Of a stretch of DNA of 64,000 bases, positions 52,201 to 60,460 are shown piece by piece. The position numbers and the translations under genes were made by a program. A model generated the notes under the pieces. The model had not been told where the DNA came from, made no database searches, and was given only the letters and a program-made list of their open reading frames with translations. The DNA comes from Chitinophagaceae bacterium UBA4411 (GTDB lineage: Bacteria; Bacteroidota; Bacteroidia; Chitinophagales; Chitinophagaceae). Within the stretch, counting starts at the first letter, position 1, and each line of letters opens with the position of its first letter. The stretch covers positions 77,267 through 141,266 of the forward strand of contig DGQP01000008.1 of assembly GCA_002400415.1 (NCBI GenBank), in the 5' to 3' direction.

Positions 52201-52990
52201 CCACTCTTTTGATAGAAGTATCCAGTACTCTTAAAAAGGGTTTCCCTTCTTTATATGCAAATTCAAATTTTCCTTTCAGGTCATCACTCAATGAATACCC
52301 GTATGCTTCCAACAATTTGTTTTTTTCTTTATCCCAGTTCCGGATGCTGTCGAAATAATTAGCGCCGTAGGAATTCAGCAGTTGTACCAGAACAATGATC
52401 TTGGGCAAACATAAAGGATGGTCAGGATCGTCGTAGTCGCAGCTGGTATCGAAATTCCTTTCTTCGTTCTTGCGGATGATCACTTTGTATTCCTGTCCAT
52501 GCAGTTTCACCGTTGCTTTCACGGTTTCATTTTCTGCAAAATCGATCTTGGCCTTTTGTGTCCTTAAATAAGTTTCGGCTTCCTGTATTGTTTCCTGCGA
52601 AGAAAGTAACCGTAATGTTTTCAGGTCAATCGTTTTCATCTTGGCAACCGTATGCCGCTGATCATATTTTACTTCGCCGGTTTGTAAATGCCCCCGGTCA
52701 ATCAGCTCCTGTAACTGAAAAAGAGAAGCAGCTTCATGGCGGCAGATATCACCAAGGTTATACGGGCAGGTGCAGCGCAGTGAAACCCCTTTCGGGTCCT
52801 TGAATTTCTGAATATAAACTTTATAAAAAGTAGAATAGATATCATCCTTTACCCGGAAAATAGCAGAACCAAAAAGGTCGTCATACTCCACCAGTTCACA
52901 AAAACCAATGGCATGAATCTTCTTGCCACGGCGGATCACTTCATCAGTTCCATGGGTGTACACATATTTGATAAGGTGCGGTAAGGCCAT
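49217..52990 (-). CDS. SNF2-family helicase with SWIM zinc finger
   Basis: 1257 residues from MALPHLIKYVYTHG (an upstream Met adds 11 atypical residues). The SWIM finger RCTCPYNLGDICRHEA (CxCx7CxH) lies near residue 66-84. A long middle part is followed by the SNF2 core: GILADDMGLGKTVQAL (Walker A, about 823), DESQAIKN (motif II), CMSGTPLQNN, and the C-terminal helicase SLKAGGVGLNLTAADY and IDRTHRIGQ. ATP-dependent DNA translocase; role in transcription recycling or repair is typical for bacterial members. 52991-53276 is non-coding apart from its promoter region. Confidence 0.93.
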   Translation of the reverse strand: MALPHLIKYVYTHGTDEVIRRGKKIHAIGFCELVEYDDLFGSAIFRVKDDIYSTFYKVYIQKFKDPKGVSLRCTCPYNLGDICRHEAASLFQLQELIDRGHLQTGEVKYDQRHTVAKMKTIDLKTLRLLSSQETIQEAETYLRTQKAKIDFAENETVKATVKLHGQEYKVIIRKNEERNFDTSCDYDDPDHPLCLPKIIVLVQLLNSYGANYFDSIRNWDKEKNKLLEAYGYSLSDDLKGKFEFAYKEGKPFLRVLDTSIKRVAPAAQPSRPVLLPIKEKQAETELKEPEFVQAEVVKPTQRLGVVFNFNKKNYPQFTVDVVIGEGNDEGTAFAGKVEKLDISRYVETDKLADSDKELLTMLRKLQETEINKYISRNSPFSGIWENIIHQEEDDLPGETKELMAEYLLPKLRKLFTEAAGNTLVYILPDKKPFKTANLGTLQLAAEEARPHFIIKKNSHYSIHCRVNLGSMEYDLGENESPSPLFFLYNEQIHLWKNNEVIHLVEQFLPKGKMEVKEEDWGKTLQQFVLPLAKEHKVDFDKSLVQEIKDGDPEVKLFLVEKGDYLVFQPSYSYKGFETRTRDRDEIVVPQGDRVLIVHRNREKENEFVQQLQNLHSNFIFNEENGSLALKGTDVLKNNWFFLFVDAMKEMKTPVFGFEALKNFRFNTAKPQTKIFISSNTDWFDAKVDIVFGDQKVTVAEVKRALANKQQFVQLSDGTLGILPEEWIKKYSLLFRVGEGKNNSLKLSRYHLSVVDELYEQRDEEELSVQLEEKYEKLREFNTIKEIEPPYNLKMVLRPYQVAGYQWLNYLKDINWGGILADDMGLGKTVQALSFMDHFKAEQGTLKALVVCPTTLIYNWENEIKKFTPKLTYRIHHGGQRTRVREELIDHDVTITTYGTLRSDIKLLLSVEFDYVILDESQAIKNPASKVTKAAGLLNARHRLCMSGTPLQNNTFDVFAQMNFLNPGMLGTMEFFRQEFAIPIDKFGEQDRKEHLKKILYPFILRRTKEQVAKDLPEKQEMILWCEMEDEQRKIYDAYRNDFRDKILGTIQEQGIQKSQLTILQGLMKLRQICDSPAILNEQEKFENHSIKLDELAREIVENIGDHKALVFSQFLGMLALIRAKLEELGIRYEYFDGSTAAPDREKAIQSFQKDDEVRVFLISLKAGGVGLNLTAADYVYIVDPWWNPAVEQQAIDRTHRIGQTKNIFAYRMICKDTIEDKIIQLQEKKRALAKDIISDDTSFVKALTREDVEYLFS

Positions 52991-53276
52991 AACAGAAATT
53001 CGATGGACAATAAGCAATAGCAACCGGCAATTTTCTATTATAATTTATTGCCCGCAGCCAATTGCATCTTGCTGATTCAAAAAAGGGCAACCGGCAAATC
53101 TAAAGGAATACAGGGCGGATTTCCATGCAAAAAGGAAGAAATAAAAAATAATTTTTCAGGCAGGAGTGTGCAAAAAAAATAGAGTACCTTAGTAGATTTT
53201 TGTCCCGTCTGATCACTCCTCCCAAAGAAGAACGACACGCAGCCGGTTTATTTAATACTTATCAGGTTTGAAGATT

Positions 53277-54002
53277 TTATTTAGCTGTCAGCTTTCCTTC
53301 TTTGTATAATGGCAATACATTCGCCAGGTCCGCCGTCAGGCAAAATTTAATATCTTCTATCAGCCCAAATCTTTCCACCAGGCGATGATAGTGCGTGAGC
53401 TTGGGTGCAAAACCGGCTAAGTTGTTTTTATGTTTATTATACATAGATTCTGCCATCAGTGAACTATCGCAGTGAATCATAAATTCTTTTTTCAACCTGC
53501 TTATCACCGCCCCGGCAAACAAAGTGTCCTCCAGGTTGAAACGGTCTTTCCAGCCGGCACAACCCAATACAACATTCTTTCTTTCTGCTATGAGATAATC
53601 ACACACTGCCGAGAGATTGGGGAAAGAACCCGAGATGATCGTATCTGCTCCCTTATCCAATGCCATTTGTAATAAGCGGGTACCGTTGGTGGTGGTCAAT
53701 ACCAGTGTTTGGTTCTCAATAAACTCCCGTCCATACTCCAATGGCGAATTTCCATGCTGCAACCCTTCCGCTATCATTCCATCTCTTTCACCGGCAGCAA
53801 TGCCCCCGATACTCTTACTGATCTCAATAGCTTTGGGGACCGAATCAACCGGTATCACACATTTTGCCCCATTGTATAAAGCAGATGCAATGGTGGAAGT
53901 GGCACGGAATACATCAATGATCACCACCACGCTGTTACTAAGATCATATAAATGAAGCAGGGCAGGGGAGAGAGAGGTATTGAGAGTTGGTTTGTTGCTC
54001 AT
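53277..54002 (-). CDS. comB: 2-phosphosulfolactate phosphatase-like protein (ComB family)
   Basis: 241 residues from MSNKPTLNTS; an upstream Met is in the SRPBCC gene region and rejected. Blocks VVVIIDVFRATSTIASAL, AAGERDGMIAEGLQHGNSPLE, TLVLTTTNGTR and NVVLGCAGW are those of ComB, the Mg-dependent phosphatase of sulfolactate formation. Many non-methanogens carry it without the coenzyme M pathway, so the physiological substrate here is uncertain. Confidence 0.88.
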   Translation of the reverse strand: MSNKPTLNTSLSPALLHLYDLSNSVVVIIDVFRATSTIASALYNGAKCVIPVDSVPKAIEISKSIGGIAAGERDGMIAEGLQHGNSPLEYGREFIENQTLVLTTTNGTRLLQMALDKGADTIISGSFPNLSAVCDYLIAERKNVVLGCAGWKDRFNLEDTLFAGAVISRLKKEFMIHCDSSLMAESMYNKHKNNLAGFAPKLTHYHRLVERFGLIEDIKFCLTADLANVLPLYKEGKLTAK

Positions 54003-54047
54003 ATAATGCTGCAAAAATACAAGAACATTTGCTAACACTATGCTGTA

Positions 54048-54524
54048 CTATTTCTGCAGGAACTTCTTCCATTTATCCGTCTCTGCATAATCTTTGATCA
54101 CCAGGTTACGGTGTTCAATCAGGCGGCGCATATAATTTGTGAGGTAAACAGAATTAAAGAAACGGCCTATAGTCCCATAAGGGCTTTCAAAATACAGGAG
54201 GTCGATCATTATAGTTCCATTATCACAAGACTTGAAATGATGTTCATGTTTCATCATTTTAAAATCTCCTTCAGCCTGTTCATCGGTAAACATTTCTGAC
54301 TTTTTCATTTCCGTGATCTTTGCCCGCAGCAACCGGTTCCTGAATAGGTGCCTTGCCCGCCAGGTAACCGTCTCATCCTTTTCAATTAGCCCGAACCGGG
54401 TGCCCGCCACAGCTTCTTCTTTGTGTTTTGACATAGATTCGGCGTGCAAGCCGATATGACGGCTGAGGTCAAATACAATATCAGCAGGAGCTGCAATAAA
54501 AGTGGTCAGGTGGATAGTTGGCAT
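54048..54524 (-). CDS. SRPBCC-fold (START-like) protein
   Basis: 158 residues from MPTIHLTTFIAAPADIVFDL, a START/Bet v1-type opening, then VTWRARHLFRNRLLRAKI and TIMIDLLYFESPYG, ending YMRRLIEHRNLVIKDYAE. Similar to ligand-binding or cell-division-inhibitor-like SRPBCC proteins. Cavity ligand unknown. The Met at 54578 is rejected as it adds a non-homologous stretch. Confidence 0.82.
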   Translation of the reverse strand: MPTIHLTTFIAAPADIVFDLSRHIGLHAESMSKHKEEAVAGTRFGLIEKDETVTWRARHLFRNRLLRAKITEMKKSEMFTDEQAEGDFKMMKHEHHFKSCDNGTIMIDLLYFESPYGTIGRFFNSVYLTNYMRRLIEHRNLVIKDYAETDKWKKFLQK

Positions 54525-54616
54525 ATTGAACAAATACGATGTTTGAAATACGAAGTATAGCCCCCGGTTAAAATACAATCTTATACTTGTTCCTGCAAAA
54601 ATCTGACCATATCAAA

Positions 54617-55723
54617 CTACGCAAAAGGGATTTTCGCTACTTTGGCCTGCAGCAATTTATCCCTCACTTTAATGTAGATGGGTGAATCAATGGCTGCAAA
54701 AGCAGTGGTCACATAGCCCATGCCAATTGCTTTACCCAGGCTGGGGGCTTGTGTACCGGAAGTAACATGACCGATAGTCATCCCTGAGAAATCTTTTATT
54801 TCATACCCGTGACGGGGTATCCCTTTTTCAATCATCTCAAAGCCTACCAGTTTCTTTTGTACGCCTTCGGCCTTTTGGCCGGCAAATATTTCTTTCGATG
54901 TAAACTCTTTCGTGAATTTAGTGATCCAGCCCAGGCCCGCTTCCATCGGTGAAGTGGTATCATCAATATCGTTGCCATATAAACAGAAGCCCATTTCTAA
55001 ACGCAATGTATCTCTTGCACCAAGACCTACCGGCTTTAATCCCTGCGGACCGCCCGCTTCAAAAATAGCATCCCAAATTTTATCAGCGGCACCGTCTTTA
55101 TCTTCAAAGTATATCTCTACGCCGCCGGCGCCTGTATAACCTGTTGCACTGATCAATACATTTTCCACACCTGCAAATTTTCCTTTGGTAAACGTATAGT
55201 ATTTTAAATTCAGAATATCCATATCCGTCAGCGGTTGCAGGATCTTCGTGGCATTGGGGCCCTGTACAGCTAACAAACAAGTTTTATCAGAGATATTATG
55301 CATCTCCGCATTGCTGGTATTGTGCTTACTGATCCAGTTCCAGTCTTTTTCAATATTCGAAGCATTCACCACCAGCATATACACTCCTGCCTGTCCGGCA
55401 GACGGGTTGTTTTCTTCCACACAATATACCAGCAGGTCGTCCACAATGCCGCCGTTTTCATTGGGAAGGCAGCTGTATTGGGCTTGCCCCGCTTTCAGTT
55501 TGGAAGCATCATTACTGGTTGTTCTTTGAATCAGGTCCAGGGCATGTTCTCCTTTCAGTATAAATTCACCCATATGGCTCACATCAAAAATGCCGGCGTT
55601 TTTTCTTACCGCTGCATGTTCGTCATTGATACCGGAATAAGAAATCGGCATATTATAACCGGCAAATTCCGCCATTTTAGCACCGAGGGCAATATGTTTT
55701 TCAGTAAAAGGAGTATTCTTCAT
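54617..55723 (-). CDS. gcvT: Glycine cleavage system T protein (aminomethyltransferase)
   Basis: 368 residues. Tetrahydrofolate-dependent aminomethyltransferase of glycine cleavage. Blocks GAKMAEFAGYNMPISYSG, RKNAGIFDVSHMGEF, SNDASKLKAGQAQYS, SATGYTGAGGVEIYF, RDTLRLEMGFCLYG and IGHVTSGTQAPSLGKAIGMGY. Normal length. A -7 box is at 55767-55774; no glycine riboswitch pattern was recognised in the leader. Confidence 0.96.
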   Translation of the reverse strand: MKNTPFTEKHIALGAKMAEFAGYNMPISYSGINDEHAAVRKNAGIFDVSHMGEFILKGEHALDLIQRTTSNDASKLKAGQAQYSCLPNENGGIVDDLLVYCVEENNPSAGQAGVYMLVVNASNIEKDWNWISKHNTSNAEMHNISDKTCLLAVQGPNATKILQPLTDMDILNLKYYTFTKGKFAGVENVLISATGYTGAGGVEIYFEDKDGAADKIWDAIFEAGGPQGLKPVGLGARDTLRLEMGFCLYGNDIDDTTSPMEAGLGWITKFTKEFTSKEIFAGQKAEGVQKKLVGFEMIEKGIPRHGYEIKDFSGMTIGHVTSGTQAPSLGKAIGMGYVTTAFAAIDSPIYIKVRDKLLQAKVAKIPFA

Positions 55724-55766
55724 TTCAATTCATTTTATAGTGTGTTCAAATGTTGCCGGAGATTTG

Positions 55767-55774
55767 CAAATGTA
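55767..55774 (-). promoter_or_regulatory. -7 box of gcvT
   Basis: Minus strand TACATTTG matches TAnnTTTG; about 43 bases before the gcvT start codon. Confidence 0.45.
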
Positions 55775-55914
55775 GAGCAAATTCGTTTGAGAAGATTATA
55801 CCTGACTGAGTAGCAAAGAATTATTTTACTGCCGGAAAGTATTCCGGATCTGTTGCCGGCGCCAATTTAATAGTATACTAATCTCGCTATAATACCCTCC
55901 CCATACCGGCTGGG

Positions 55915-55922
55915 TAGCTTTG
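55915..55922 (+). promoter_or_regulatory. -7 box of the mscS-gpsA-ggpPS operon
   Basis: TAGCTTTG matches TAnnTTTG; 46 bases before the mscS-like start codon. Confidence 0.5.
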
Positions 55923-55968
55923 CCATACCTGATTATTTCTTCGTATTTAAACATAAAACTACAGTAGT

Positions 55969-57048
55969 ATGGATGAGTTCTTGCGCCGGGTTTACTGGGG
56001 AAATACTGTATTAAGTTATTGTATCGTAACCGGGGGTATACTTATAACCCGGATACTCCTCAAACTGGTAAAAACCCGCTTAATCACATTATTTAAAAAA
56101 ATTGCTTCCCGAACCAATACAACGTTTGACGATTTGCTGGTAAAGGCTGCTGAAAAATTTATCATACCCTATGCCTACCTGGCTATCAATTACAATATCA
56201 TCAGCCAGCTTCATCTTTCATCCGCCCTGGAAAAAATACTCCCGGTGGCAATGATCATTATAAGTACTTTCTTTATTATCCGGTTAATCAATTTCGTTAT
56301 TCATGGCGGTGTAATCGTTTACATGGAACAAAAAAATGAACCCGCCGGGAGAATAGGACAGCTTAGCGGAATATTGATCGTTATCAAAGTTATTACCTGG
56401 AGCCTGGGTATTGTAATGCTGGTGGACAACCTGGGCTACGATGTAACCACAATTATTGCGGGATTTGGAGTAGGAGGTATCGCTATTGCTCTTGCCGCAC
56501 AGAATATATTGGGTGATCTTTTCAGTTACCTGGTCATTTTTTTTGACAAACCTTTTGAAACGGGTGATTTTATTGTTGCCGGCAGCGATAGTGGCGTTGT
56601 TGAAAAGATCGGTATTAAAACAACACATGTCAGGAGTCTTAATGGTGAGCAATTGATAATGCCTAATAGCGAGATGGTGAAAGAAGTGATACACAATTTC
56701 AAACGGCTGCAGCGGCGAAGGGTTGTTTTTTACATAGGTGTTGTTTACTACACCCCAGCAGCAAAGCTGAAAGAAATTACTTCAATGATCAAAACCCTGA
56801 TCTCGGGTACCGAAGGAGCAACTTTTGACAGGGCACACCTCAGCTCGTTTGGTGACTTCAGTATTAATTATGAGTTGGTTTACTATGTAGAGTCGGCCGA
56901 TTACATGGTTTATATGGATACCCATCATAAAATCTGTCTTTCGATTTTTGAAAAATTTGAACGGGAAGGAATTGAGTTTGCGTTTCCCACTCAAACCGTT
57001 TTTGTAAACAAACAGGATTCGGGCAGTGCTTTAAGCGCCGGTAATTAA
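55969..57048 (+). CDS. MscS-family mechanosensitive channel
   Basis: 359 residues. Several N-terminal membrane helices (from about residue 14) and the pore helix TTIIAGFGVGGIAIALAAQN near 165-182, followed by the beta domain (FDKPFETGDFIV, KIGIKTTHVRSLNGE, LIMPNSEM). Opens under membrane tension to release solutes on hypo-osmotic shock. It is the first gene of a probable osmotic-response operon. Confidence 0.93.
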   Translation: MDEFLRRVYWGNTVLSYCIVTGGILITRILLKLVKTRLITLFKKIASRTNTTFDDLLVKAAEKFIIPYAYLAINYNIISQLHLSSALEKILPVAMIIISTFFIIRLINFVIHGGVIVYMEQKNEPAGRIGQLSGILIVIKVITWSLGIVMLVDNLGYDVTTIIAGFGVGGIAIALAAQNILGDLFSYLVIFFDKPFETGDFIVAGSDSGVVEKIGIKTTHVRSLNGEQLIMPNSEMVKEVIHNFKRLQRRRVVFYIGVVYYTPAAKLKEITSMIKTLISGTEGATFDRAHLSSFGDFSINYELVYYVESADYMVYMDTHHKICLSIFEKFEREGIEFAFPTQTVFVNKQDSGSALSAGN

Positions 57049-57120
57049 ATTATTCTCTGGAAAAGGGTTGGCTGGTTATAGGTCAATCCTGACCCTTCAA
57101 CAATTATTAAAATACCTATA

Positions 57121-58110
57121 CTGAAAAAAATTACCATCATAGGAAGCGGTAGCTGGGCAACAGCACTTGTCAAGATCTTTTCGGAGAGTGGTATATTCGT
57201 TACCTGGTACCTTCGGTCGGAAGAACAGGTGCACTACCTGCTTGCGAATGGAAGAAACCCCAATTACCTGAGTTTTTTGCAGCTTGACCTGGAATATATC
57301 CGGCCTGTCAGCGACATTAAAAGTGCAGTCGCTTCATCCGATGATATTCTTTTCTGCCTCCCATCTTCTTATCTCGAAGCAGAAGTAACAATGCTGGAGG
57401 AAATAAATTTTACTAATAAGCGGATTTCCGTTTCAATAAAAGGAATTGTATCTGAAGAGCTGCTGGTACCTTCTGTTTTTCTTTCGAAACGGTTTGCTAA
57501 ACCCGCCAATGAAATAATTGTCCTGGCCGGCCCCTGCCATGCTGAAGAAATTGCATTGAACAGGAAAACCTTTTTAACCATTGCAGGAGTAAATGATACT
57601 GATGTACGCCGGATGGCTGGTTCGATTACTTCGCACTACCTGACCGTTATTGTGAGTAGCGATCCTGCCGGCATTGAATATACCGCAATTCTTAAAAATG
57701 TTATTGGTATTACCAGTGGTATGGTAAAAGGAATGAACTACGGCGATAATTTCTTAGCCGTGGTAATCAGCAATGCAATGCGTGAAATCAGGTTTTTCCT
57801 GGCAGCAATTGATGACCAGCAAAGAGATCTTTTTGACTCAGCTTATTTTGGCGACCTGCTGGTTACCGCCTATTCAGAATTCAGCAGGAACAGAACATTT
57901 GGCCAGATGATCGGCCGGGGCTATTCCGTACCAACGGCAGAAAGCCGTATGAATATGATTGCAGAAGGGTTTCCTGCCGTAAAGGGGGTTATAAAAATGG
58001 CCAGGGAGCTGAATGTGAATATGCCGGTTATTTCGGCAACCTACCGCATGTTATACAAACAGGCATCTCCCTATACAGAATTTAAACTATTAGAAAATCA
58101 ACTTCGATAA
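57121..58110 (+). CDS. gpsA: Glycerol-3-phosphate dehydrogenase (NAD(P)+), non-ATG start
   Basis: 329 residues. Reduces dihydroxyacetone phosphate to glycerol-3-phosphate. The NAD motif IGSGSWATAL, AGPCHAEE, the Lys in ILKNVIGI and FGDLLVTAYSEFSRN identify it. The frame is open back to a stop at 57079, but no ATG, GTG or TTG lies ahead of the NAD motif; the CTG at 57121 (LKKITIIGSG) sits exactly where homologues start with Met, so CTG is taken. The next codon candidate (GTG at 57229) would remove the NAD motif. Upstream of the GT20 gene by 11 bases. Confidence 0.88.
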   Translation: MKKITIIGSGSWATALVKIFSESGIFVTWYLRSEEQVHYLLANGRNPNYLSFLQLDLEYIRPVSDIKSAVASSDDILFCLPSSYLEAEVTMLEEINFTNKRISVSIKGIVSEELLVPSVFLSKRFAKPANEIIVLAGPCHAEEIALNRKTFLTIAGVNDTDVRRMAGSITSHYLTVIVSSDPAGIEYTAILKNVIGITSGMVKGMNYGDNFLAVVISNAMREIRFFLAAIDDQQRDLFDSAYFGDLLVTAYSEFSRNRTFGQMIGRGYSVPTAESRMNMIAEGFPAVKGVIKMARELNVNMPVISATYRMLYKQASPYTEFKLLENQLR

Positions 58111-58121
58111 AACAGATTACT

Positions 58122-60392
58122 ATGCTATTACTTGCGACAGACCTTGATGGAACATTCCTTGCCGGGCAAAGTTTTCACAAACAACAGCTTTACCGGATGA
58201 TCAGGGAAATGAATGATGTACGTCTTGTTTTTGTAACAGGCAGGGGATTGGAAACAGTAATTCCCCTGTTAAAAGATCCGGTAATTCCTCAACCAGATTA
58301 TATCATCTGCGATGTGGGGGCAACAATTGTAAATGGTCATTCCCTTGACCCCATACAGCCCCTGCAATCTGCCGTGGAAGAGAAGTGGCCCGGCACACTG
58401 ATACTGTCTAATAAATTAAAAAAAGTACGGGGGCTGCGCTGGCAGGAAGTACCACAATCCCGGCGTTGTTCATTTTTCTATGACGAAAAAACAGATATCG
58501 AGCAACTGAATAAGATTGCAGCATCACTGGGCTGCGATGTATTAAAATCAGCCGGAAAATTTGTAGATGTACTGCCTCCCGGAGTTAATAAAGGTTCAAC
58601 ACTTAAGCAACTGATCAAATTTTTGAACATCCCCGGAGAGAATATTCTGGTTGCCGGAGATACTTTGAACGATTTGTCTCTGTATGAAACAGGTTTTAAA
58701 GGTGTGGTGGTTGGATGTGCTGAAGAAAGACTCCTCGAAGCAACAAAGGATATGCCGCAGGTTTACCACGCCGGAAAAGCTGGTTGCGGCGGGATCCTGG
58801 AATCACTGGAGCACTTTCACGAGTTTAAGAAATACTATCCCAAAGAAAATATAGAAAAAATAAAATCAGTAAACGGGGATAATCAGTTACTGATGGTATA
58901 TCACCGGTTACCCTATGAAATAAAGGAGATAAATGGTCAGCGGGAAAGGATAACACCGCAGAGCCCCAATGGCATTATCCCTTCTCTTATGGGGCTTTTC
59001 AGAGGTGGCCGTGCCGGCACCTGGATTGCCTGGGAAGAGGTAGACAAAAAAAAGGAACAGCTCCGTAATATTTACCCGGATGAAAAACGTTTTCCGAACC
59101 TGCTGGCAGCAAGGATCGGGCTTACCAAAAAAGATGTTGATCTTTTTTATAAGATTTTCTCGAAAGAAGCATTCTGGCCCACTATTTTTTCATTTATAGA
59201 GAAGGCTGCTTTTGACCACAATCACTGGGAACATTTCATTAAGATCAACAGGATGTTTGCGGAAAAGGCTGCTGCAGAAGCAGATCATCAGGCCACGGTT
59301 TGGATACATGACTATAATTTGTGGATGGTGCCGGGTATTCTGCGGCAATTACGTTCCGATCTGAAAATTGCTTTTTTCCATCATACCAGTTTTCCGCCGG
59401 CAGATATTTTTAATATTATTCCCTGGAGGGGTGAAATCATCGGCAGCTTACTGCAGTGCGATTATATCGGGTTTCATATTCCCCGGTATGTAGAGAATTT
59501 TGTGGATGTGGTAAAAAGCCAATTGCCTGCCAAGGTAACTGAACAGGTAAATTGTACGGAACGTTTCCTGACATATAGCTGCCCCCTGGGTGTTGAAAAG
59601 ATGACCCGGCGTATTGAGGCAGGTGGAAGAACAGTTAAATTAGGAGCACACCCGGTTGGAGTAAATGTTGATTTCATTAAAGACGTGTATAAACGGCCTG
59701 CTACACAAAATGCAATACAAGCCATGCGGAAAAAGATGGGCGACAAACAGGTTATTCTAAGTGTGGAACGGCTGGATTATGTGAAAGGCCCTCTCGAAAA
59801 AATTGATGCCTTCCAGGAATTCCTGGAACAATATCCCGAGTTTCATGGAAAGGTGGAATTGATCAATATCTGCACCCCCCCTGCAAAAGGAATGAAGGTA
59901 TACGATAAAATACAGCAGGACCTGGAACAGGCTATTGGAAAAATAAACGGTAAATACTCCCGGTTTGACTGGACACCAATTCATTTCTTCTTCCGGTCTT
60001 TCCCATTTGAAGATATAATCTCTTACTATGGTATTGCAGATGTTGCATGGATTACTCCCCTGAGAGACGGATTAAACCTGGTGGCCAAAGAATATGTTGC
60101 TGTTCAGGGGTTAATAAAAGACAATTCCGGCGTGTTGCTTTTATCAGAATTTGCAGGGGCTTCTGTTGAGTTAGGCTATGCAGTCCGGACAAACCCTTAT
60201 GACCGGAAATCACTTAAGGAAGGTTTGCTCCATGCCCTGGTGATGGAAAAGCCCGAGCGGCAAATGCGGATGAAACGTTTATTCGATTCTGTGGAATATT
60301 ATGATATAGATTTCTGGGGCAATGAATTTATTAGTGAACTGGAGAACACAGGTAAAGAAGAAAATATACCAGCAGAAATAATAATGAATTAA
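58122..60392 (+). CDS. Bifunctional HAD phosphatase / GT20 synthase, probable glucosylglycerol-phosphate synthase-phosphatase
   Basis: 756 residues. Residues 1-240 are a HAD phosphatase of the sucrose/trehalose-phosphatase type: DLDGT at 7-11 and GDTLNDL near 187. Residues about 255-745 are a GT20 glycosyltransferase (trehalose-6-P synthase family): VWIHDYNLWMVP, FHHTSFPPADIF, GFHIPRYVENF, SVERLDYVKGP and TPLRDGLNLVAKEY. The order phosphatase then transferase is that of GgpPS enzymes that make the compatible solute glucosylglycerol from ADP-glucose and glycerol-3-P. The adjacent gpsA, which makes glycerol-3-P, favours this over trehalose synthesis. Confidence 0.82.
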   Translation: MLLLATDLDGTFLAGQSFHKQQLYRMIREMNDVRLVFVTGRGLETVIPLLKDPVIPQPDYIICDVGATIVNGHSLDPIQPLQSAVEEKWPGTLILSNKLKKVRGLRWQEVPQSRRCSFFYDEKTDIEQLNKIAASLGCDVLKSAGKFVDVLPPGVNKGSTLKQLIKFLNIPGENILVAGDTLNDLSLYETGFKGVVVGCAEERLLEATKDMPQVYHAGKAGCGGILESLEHFHEFKKYYPKENIEKIKSVNGDNQLLMVYHRLPYEIKEINGQRERITPQSPNGIIPSLMGLFRGGRAGTWIAWEEVDKKKEQLRNIYPDEKRFPNLLAARIGLTKKDVDLFYKIFSKEAFWPTIFSFIEKAAFDHNHWEHFIKINRMFAEKAAAEADHQATVWIHDYNLWMVPGILRQLRSDLKIAFFHHTSFPPADIFNIIPWRGEIIGSLLQCDYIGFHIPRYVENFVDVVKSQLPAKVTEQVNCTERFLTYSCPLGVEKMTRRIEAGGRTVKLGAHPVGVNVDFIKDVYKRPATQNAIQAMRKKMGDKQVILSVERLDYVKGPLEKIDAFQEFLEQYPEFHGKVELINICTPPAKGMKVYDKIQQDLEQAIGKINGKYSRFDWTPIHFFFRSFPFEDIISYYGIADVAWITPLRDGLNLVAKEYVAVQGLIKDNSGVLLLSEFAGASVELGYAVRTNPYDRKSLKEGLLHALVMEKPERQMRMKRLFDSVEYYDIDFWGNEFISELENTGKEENIPAEIIMN

Positions 60393-60397
60393 AACAA

Positions 60398-60421
60398 AGG
60401 AAGCTCCAAATGGAGCTTCCT
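60398..60421 (+). terminator. Terminator hairpin between convergent genes
   Basis: AGGAAGCTCCA and TGGAGCTTCCT form a perfect 11-bp palindrome with an AA centre. The T-run is weak. Ends the osmolyte operon and faces the convergent PspC gene. Confidence 0.7.
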
Positions 60422-60460
60422 GTTTCCGGTCGGCTTAACCGGAGTCCAACTTCAACCGAG

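Noticed and set aside
53020..53097. Direct repeat GCAACCGGCAA (53020-53030 and 53087-53097) upstream of the SNF2 gene
   Set aside because: Too short, and found only twice, to claim an operator.
55724..55860. Glycine riboswitch ahead of gcvT
   Set aside because: The leader is short and lacks the conserved riboswitch core; only a -7 box is seen.
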